This document shows, one piece after another, positions 58,592 to 64,000 of a DNA stretch of 64,000 bases. Every line of letters starts with the position of its first letter. Position 1 is the stretch's first letter. This DNA is from Gamarada debralockiae. Its lineage: Eukaryota > Ascomycota > Leotiomycetes > Helotiales > Hyphodiscaceae. The position numbers and the translations under genes are program-made. A model generated the notes under the pieces. That model did not search any database, was not told the origin of the DNA, and saw only the letters and a program-made list of their open reading frames with translations. The stretch lies in NCBI GenBank assembly GCA_002803225.1, contig NXFV01001674.1, positions 37,578 through 101,577 of the forward strand, given 5' to 3'.

Positions 58592-59038
58592 ATACAAGAA
58601 AGGGAGAAGACAAAGACATTCGCAGAGGTATTCACCAGCGTCCGACAAGACTCTGGCGACCCAGCGCAATTCGTCAAGATGATGCGCGAGTTCTACGACA
58701 AGGAGGGTATCACAGACAAGAAGACGGTCGTATTCTCTGACTCCCTAAACATCGACCTATGTCTTGAATACAAGAAGATTTCGGATGAGGCTGACCCTTT
58801 GTGCACTTTCGGAGTGGGTACTTTCTTCACGAACGATTTCGTTCATCAGAGCACTGGCAAGAAGTCTGTGCCCCTTAATATTGTCATTAAGTTGAGCTCA
58901 GCGGCTGGAAATGGAGCTGTGAAGGTCAGTGACAACATTAGTAAGAATACCAGTGACAAGGCTACAGGCGAGGGAGTCAAGAAGGAGCTAGGCTACGTGG
59001 AGAAGGACTAGAAGCAAGGCGATGAGGCCACGCGCTAG
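58592..59038 (+). pseudogene. C-terminal fragment of nicotinate phosphoribosyltransferase
   Basis: The readable protein matches the C-terminal third of NPT1-type enzymes: KTFAEVFTSVRQDSGDPAQF, KKTVVFSDSLNIDLCLEYKK, FGVGTFFTNDF, PLNIVIKLSSAAGNGAVKVS and DNISKNTSDKATGEG. The intact enzyme makes nicotinate mononucleotide in NAD salvage and is about 420 residues; only ~140 remain. No earlier domain is found upstream, so the 5' part is missing. The end is also damaged: TAG at 59009-59011 and TAG at 59036-59038 stand where the family has Trp (EKD-W, ATR-W). It lacks the active core and should be non-functional. It may be a partial duplication of a functional copy elsewhere. Confidence 0.8.
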
Positions 59039-59450
59039 GGAACAGAGGACGATGTTATACAGCCATAAGATTCCATCTACTTTGCAAGGTCGAATGGGTT
59101 GTGCATTTAAAGGGGTTGCATAATCGGCGTTTGTTGGCTAGGAGGCTGGATGTTGGGATAATACTTAGCTCGCAAGGGATATTACTAGAGAATAGATCAC
59201 TTGACTTCTTAGTCACTTGGTATGAATGAGCAATGAAATCCTTACAACAGCTGGCGAGAGTCCTTGTTACTCTCATTATGTTTATCTTAACGTCGGTGAG
59301 CTTAGGTCAGACTGGCTTTAGGCCAACCTCAGTGTCAGTTGAGCTGTATTTTGGGGGCGATATATAGTGCCATTTTTAGACCTAGCTGATATCTAAGGAG
59401 CTGAAATACAAGGATGGAAAGAGCTGCCAGATGAAATCTATGCTCTGCTC

Positions 59451-59464
59451 GTTGCTATGGCAAC
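59451..59464. promoter_or_regulatory. RFX-type X-box palindrome
   Basis: GTTGCTATGGCAAC is a near-perfect match to the palindromic X-box bound by RFX proteins (yeast Crt1/Rfx1; consensus GTNRCC-RGYAAC). With flanking bases it forms CGTTGC-TATG-GCAACG. It is about 1 kb before the HET start, so a regulatory role is speculative. Confidence 0.3.
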
Positions 59465-59900
59465 GGTTGTGTACACATATCTCGGGTTCTGGCAACCCTC
59501 CAATTTTCCTTCCTTAGAGATATATCAATATACATGATTTTACCATACAATATCGTCTGATTCGACATAAAACCTCAAGCACACTGTCGGTCACTGCTGA
59601 TGGAGTCTCATTAAAACGACTAGAATAACAATATCTACTTGTAAAGCACTACTTTTCAACTCGAATAGCGTGCTGCAACTTTGGGCTCCAAAATTTGCGC
59701 AGGAAGGCCGATAGAAATCAACTTTTATTACTACTGTGCTACTCAGGGCACAGTATTGGTTGGGCTGTCTGCTCTCGACTTCATGACTCCAGATAAGTGA
59801 CGCACTGGTATCTGATATCTGATGTGTCTACAGATGATATCATGCTCGAGAGCGAAAAAGTATAGGCAGGATAATGAAAAGAGAGATGTACGAATCTCAA

Positions 59901-59946
59901 GCCTGACGCTACTCTAGATCTGGTTTAGCGTCAGGCATTTTAGATA
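59901..59946. repeat. Perfect 11-base inverted repeat (hairpin)
   Basis: GCCTGACGCTA at 59901-59911 is the exact reverse complement of TAGCGTCAGGC at 59936-59946, with a 24-base loop containing AGATCT. It could be a relic of a miniature inverted-repeat element or a structured RNA. Confidence 0.75.
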
Positions 59947-60482
59947 TTCTAGTGCCTTAAAAGTTAAGGAATAAAGAAATAGGCGAGAAAATGGTGGAAA
60001 AAAAATTTATTTTATACAGGGGTAAAATAAAATGTTTATTAAACAGGCCCTAAGAGGGATTGTACCGTCGTCTGTAAAATCAGCTTCCCGCTCTGAAATG
60101 CAGGCCGCTGTACCGATGCTAGTTATCCTAAGCGATTTGATGGTAACCCCAAGCACGCCATACGCGAAATCTTGTATGCTCTACCCATAACGAAACGGGG
60201 ATCAACCTGCACTCTCTTACTCTAATTGCACAGTAGCTAAGAAGCGGCCCACAGGTCTGCCAGCCTTGCTGGCACCGGCGTCCGTAAGAACCTTATGCGC
60301 TACCCTATGCAGGTTTGGCTTACCATGTGACTTGGTGGAGGTGGCTGTGCAGTAAAATTGTGCACTTGGATGACAAGCAAACACCAAGATAGCTTAGAAA
60401 ACAGCGACCGAGCGACAACGCTAGATTGATCATACTACCGATCATAACTACTCTCAAGTTTCTCGGTACAAGCGCTTATGCC

Positions 60483-63400
60483 ATGTCTCCATACCGTTAT
60501 GATTCGCTTTCGCCGGGTCCTGACAATATTCGCTTGCTTCGTCTAAAGCCAGATGAAGACGAAACTGCCCCTATACAATGCGAGCTCTTCAACCACTCTC
60601 TACAGAAGTCGACAAAAGGGACTCATCTGTACGAAGCTCTATCCTACGTCTGGGGTGATCCAAAGGAGACTTCGCCTATCCGCGTAGATGGAGATCAGTT
60701 TCCTGTCACGGTAAAACTTCACAAGGCGCTATTACGTCTTCGAGATCGCTCTATTGAACGAATCATATGGGTAGATGCCGTTTGCATTGACCAAGGCAAT
60801 GATCAAGAGAAAGAACATCAGATTCAGCTTATGGCGAAGATCTATGGTCAAGCAAACCGTGTAATTGTCTGGCTTGGAGAGGCGGCAGACGACAGCGACC
60901 GAGCGGTTGAAGAGATACGCGTTGCTGGAGGCAAGAAGTCTGCGAATTCTTCAAACGAAACGATCCAGCGAGCAATCCTCGCGCTGCTTAGACGAGTGTG
61001 GTTTCGGCGCATCTGGGTAAGGGAACAGACACTCGACGTTGGCAGAAATTACTAAAAGTCAGTCTAGGCCCTTCAGGAAGTTGCCGCAGCTAGACATGTC
61101 CTAGTTATGTGTGGTTCCACGGAGATTGACGGATACGCCTTCTGCTTAGGTGTAGATGTATTAAAGCGTTACTACGAAGCTCGCCCAGACTTGCAGAGTT
61201 TGATCCCTTCAGTAACCTACCTAATAAAGGGAGCGATCTTCCGGCCAAAATACGCAACGAGCAGGTCGGGCAGGTCTTCTCTAGATATATGCCCGCTAGG
61301 CGAGCTAATAGATAGGTATCATACCCACGAGGCTACTAAGCGCCACGATAAGGTGTATGCCTTGCTTGGCATGAGCTCTGATGATCTCAGCAAAGCTAAT
61401 CTGTTGCCTGACTACGGAGTTCTGTGGGAGGACCTCTTACAGCGACTAGCCAAATTTCTTCTCTCTGAAAAGGTGTCTGTGGAGACTTGGCCCGATACGG
61501 AGATGGCAGTAATCAAAAGCAAGGGTCGTATTCTTGGCAAGGTGTCCCTGGCAAAAAGCGGTATTGCTTGGGAGGAGAGACAGGACGTGGATATCATTTT
61601 CAAGAACACACTGGCGCAACCAGGATACATGAAAGAATGGAGCGCTCAGTGGACTCTCCATGTCTCAGCAAAATCCATCCGCGATGGTGACCTTGTCTGC
61701 CTGCTACAAGGAGCTTCAAAACCTACAATAATTAGACCGTGCAAGGATCATTTTGCCGTTATCACAATTGCAACTACGCCTACGGTGGAGATACCAACAG
61801 GGAGCGGACATATCAAGTGGCCAGAGCTTTTACGATCGATAACAACCTTTCCACGTGATTTTCTACTTATCTGGGACTGGAAAAAGTCCCCGGAAGGGTG
61901 GCAAGGTGGAGACGACGAATCCTTGATGGAGATAAACAGTCGAGTGCCGAAGTATTCAAAGACGGAGTTGGAAGATCATTTAGATAAAGCGACTAGAATA
62001 TGGAACGTCGTACTGATATTGAAAGACTCGGAAATGGACGAAGAGGTAGGAAAGTCACTAGCTCTGATTCTTGAGGAGAGCAGCACCTCCATTACTGCGC
62101 CTGAGAAGCACCTCGACAAGATTTACAGAACCGTTCTCAGTCACTCCATTCACACTGACTATACAGACGAAAAGAGAGAAGAGTTGTGTAGCGCGCTAAA
62201 ACACATTCTTGGAAGTGTCGTGGTTCTGTCTTCGCAGCTTTCTGCTTACGCCTTGAGCAAGCTACTCCATATCACGAAACAAGAGGTTGACCAGACGCTA
62301 GAGGATCTTCATGCTATCTTGGATATTCCCGAAGATCAAACTCGCCCACTCCGTCTACATCATCCTTCATTTGGTAACTTCCTCCTCAGCAATGACAGAT
62401 GCACCGATTCGAAATTCTGGGTGGACGAAAAGCAAGCGCATCGGATGTTAGCTGAGAGCTGTATACGGCTGATGTCGACGTCGCTCAAGCAAGACATCTG
62501 TGGCCTGGGCGCACCAGGCGTGCTTGCAACCGATATCGAAAGTAGCCAAGTGGAGCAATGTCTCCCTTCTGAAGTTCAGTATGCATGTCTTTATTGGGTC
62601 CAGCATCTACGAAAGAGTGGTATGCAGCTCCACGACGATGACCCAGTTCATCAGTTCCTACAGACGCATCTACTTCATTGGCTTGAGGCCCTAAGCTGGA
62701 TGCGGAATATCTCGGAAGGGATTCTGGCGATAGTCTCCTTAGAGTCCATTACTCTGGTAAGCATAGTTGTAATATCCTATAAGATCTTCAACTAAACCGT
62801 TATTTAGACAGGCGATTTCCCTCATTTATCCCCGTTTGTCCGTGATATAAAGCGATTCGCAATATATTACCGTTCAGCGGTCGAGCGGGCTCCCCTTCAG
62901 ATATATTCTAGTGCTCTCGTTTTTGCGCCGGCGAGTAGTATGGTAAGAAATCAGTTTAAAGACAAGATACCCAAATTTATACAGAGATTGTCGGGCGTCC
63001 AAAAGGATTGGAGTACTTTGCTACAGACGCTCGAGGGCCATTCGGATCCGGTCTGTGCCGTGGCCTTCTCGCCGGACGGCAAGCAGCTGGCATCGGCATC
63101 GCACGACAAGACAGTTAGACTGTGGGATGCAGCTACAGGAGCAGCGCTACAGACGCTCGAGGGCCATTCGGATCGGGTCTGTGCCGTGGCCTTCTCGCCG
63201 GACGGCAAGCAGCTAGCATCGGCATCGTATGACGGGACTGTTAAACTGTGGGATACAGCTACAGGAGCAGCGCTACAGACACTCGAGGGCCATTTGAGTT
63301 GGGTCAAGGCCGTGGCCTTCTCGCCAGATGGCAAACAGCTAGCATTAGTACCGAGCAGCAAGAGAGTCAGACTGTGGGATATGGCTACAGGAGCAGTACT

Positions 63401-64000
63401 ACAGACGCTCGAAGGCCATTCGAGTTGGGTCAATGCCGTGGCCTTCTCGCCGGATGGCAAGCAGCTAGCATCAGCATCAGACGACAAGACAGTCAGACTG
63501 TGGGATACGGCTACAGGAGCAGCGATACAGACACTCGAAGGCCATTCGAGTTGGGTCAGGGCCGTGGCCTTCTCGCCGGATGGCAAACAGCTAGCATCAG
63601 CATCGAGCGACAAGACAGTCAGACTGTGGGATGCGGCTACAGGAGCAGCGATACAGACACTCGAGGGCCATTCGAGTTGGGTCAATGCCGTGGCTTTCTC
63701 GCCGGATGGCAAACAGCTAGCATCAGCATCGAGCGACAAGACGGTCAAACTGTGGGATGCGGCTACGGGAGCAGCACTACAGACGCTCGAAGGCCATTCG
63801 GATCGGGTCAGGGCCGTGGCCTTCTCGCCGGACGGCAAGCAGCTAGCGTCAGCATCGAGCGACCAGACGGTCAGACTGTGGGATGCAGCTACAGGAGCAG
63901 CACTACAGACGCTCGAGGGCCATTCGGATTGGGTCAGGGCCGTGGCCTTCTCGCCGGATGGCAAGCAGCTAGCGTCAGCATCGGACGATAAGACAGTCAG
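60483..64000 (+). CDS. HET-domain / NACHT-less / WD40 NLR-like protein, partial at right edge
   Basis: Exons 60483-61016, 61068-62756 and 62808 to beyond the window; at least 1138 residues. The start [20 protein letters not shown] is typical of HET proteins. The HET domain is complete: [11 protein letters not shown] (~50), [11 protein letters not shown] (~95) and, across intron 1, [14 protein letters not shown] full HET C-terminal region follows to ~510 ([33 protein letters not shown]). From ~523 ([15 protein letters not shown]) the text is that found after NACHT in fungal NACHT-WD40 proteins, including [13 protein letters not shown] and [19 protein letters not shown]40 repeats begin at ~812. 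No Walker A or B is present. HET domains trigger cell death in vegetative incompatibility; the WD40 part usually senses the non-self ligand. The fusion is the oddity. Confidence 0.88.
63021..64000 (+). repeat. Near-identical 126-base WD40 repeats
   Basis: Units start at 63021, 63147, 63273, 63399, 63525, 63651, 63777 and 63903: seven complete 42-residue WD40 units and 98 bases of an eighth, continuing past the edge. Each reads [20 protein letters not shown], then KQLASASxDxTVRLWDxATG. The third unit is the most diverged ([14 protein letters not shown]). Differences concentrate at the residues after GHS and around SASxDxT. Confidence 0.97.

Larger units (their letters stand above)
59039..60482. 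other. AT-rich gene-poor region before the HET gene
   Basis: About 1.4 kb without a recognisable gene. It includes AT-rich runs near 59990-60040, an RFX-like palindrome and a hairpin (listed separately). It should contain the promoter of the HET gene. It may derive from an old mobile element, but no transposase text or terminal repeats were identified. Confidence 0.4.

Noticed and set aside
62951..63964. Long minus-strand open frame of over 300 codons with repeats
   Set aside because: It is the antisense shadow of the WD40 repeat array; the 126-base period keeps all frames open alike.
63248..63991. Second plus-strand frame through the same repeats
   Set aside because: Off-frame reading of the WD40 units; the true frame is continuous with the HET exons.
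63021..64000. CRISPR-like array
   Set aside because: The 126-base units are contiguous, protein-coding WD40 repeats without spacers, in a eukaryote.
1..64000. tRNA or rRNA genes
   Set aside because: No convincing B-box plus cloverleaf was noticed by eye; a covariance-model scan would be needed to be sure.

Overview
The window looks like a chromosome segment of a filamentous ascomycete (Pezizomycotina; Leotiomycetes is my guess from the protein flavour). Evidence: short introns of about 43-70 bases (a few longer) with GT..AG ends and CTRAY-like branch points, two Zn2Cys6 regulators, a DUF7702 membrane protein, a DUF7730-like protein, a HET-domain protein and long untranslated gaps. No tRNA, rRNA or CRISPR array was recognised. 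Exon boundaries were deduced by hand from frame, splice signals and family conservation.

Layout. 0.6-9.5 kb is a housekeeping block: a WDR44-like WD40 protein (-), a Rib2-like deaminase (+), mitochondrial IBA57 (+), a Cwf23/DNAJC17-type J protein (-) and a DUF7702 membrane protein (-). 10.9-13.2 kb is a decayed Zn2Cys6 regulator. 14-16.6 kb is a four-exon gene of unknown function, followed by a six-exon amino-acid permease (-) at 16.9-19.0 kb. 19.8-23.7 kb holds an unusual multidomain protein: zinc-rich N-terminus, P-loop GTPase-like domain, RING finger and patatin phospholipase. 24.4-29.7 kb is a possible small catabolic group: L-serine/threonine dehydratase, a nine-exon Zn2Cys6 regulator (-) and a divergent HSL-type alpha/beta hydrolase. 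30.3-31.9 kb is a wrecked LRR gene. 32.9-41.8 kb is a giant single-exon FMP27/BLTP2-type bridge lipid-transfer protein. 42-48.3 kb has a DUF7730-like protein, an Irs4/Tax4-type EH protein and a disordered protein of unknown function. 50.4-53.5 kb is DNA ligase IV.

From 53.5 kb to the right edge the sequence becomes accessory: coding remnants with in-frame stops, a Ser/Thr-stalk membrane protein with nucleotide repeats upstream and inside, a C-terminal fragment of nicotinate phosphoribosyltransferase, an AT-rich stretch with palindromes, and a HET-domain NLR-like gene that runs off the edge. That gene joins a full HET module to the post-NACHT segment and a WD40 propeller of near-identical 126-base repeats, with no P-loop between them.

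The strongest leads are this NACHT-less HET-WD40 gene and the GTPase-RING-patatin fusion, both of the kind expected in fungal non-self recognition or programmed cell death. A secondary lead is that the internal stop codons of several pseudogenes all fit CpA to TpA transitions, the context favoured by repeat-induced point mutation.
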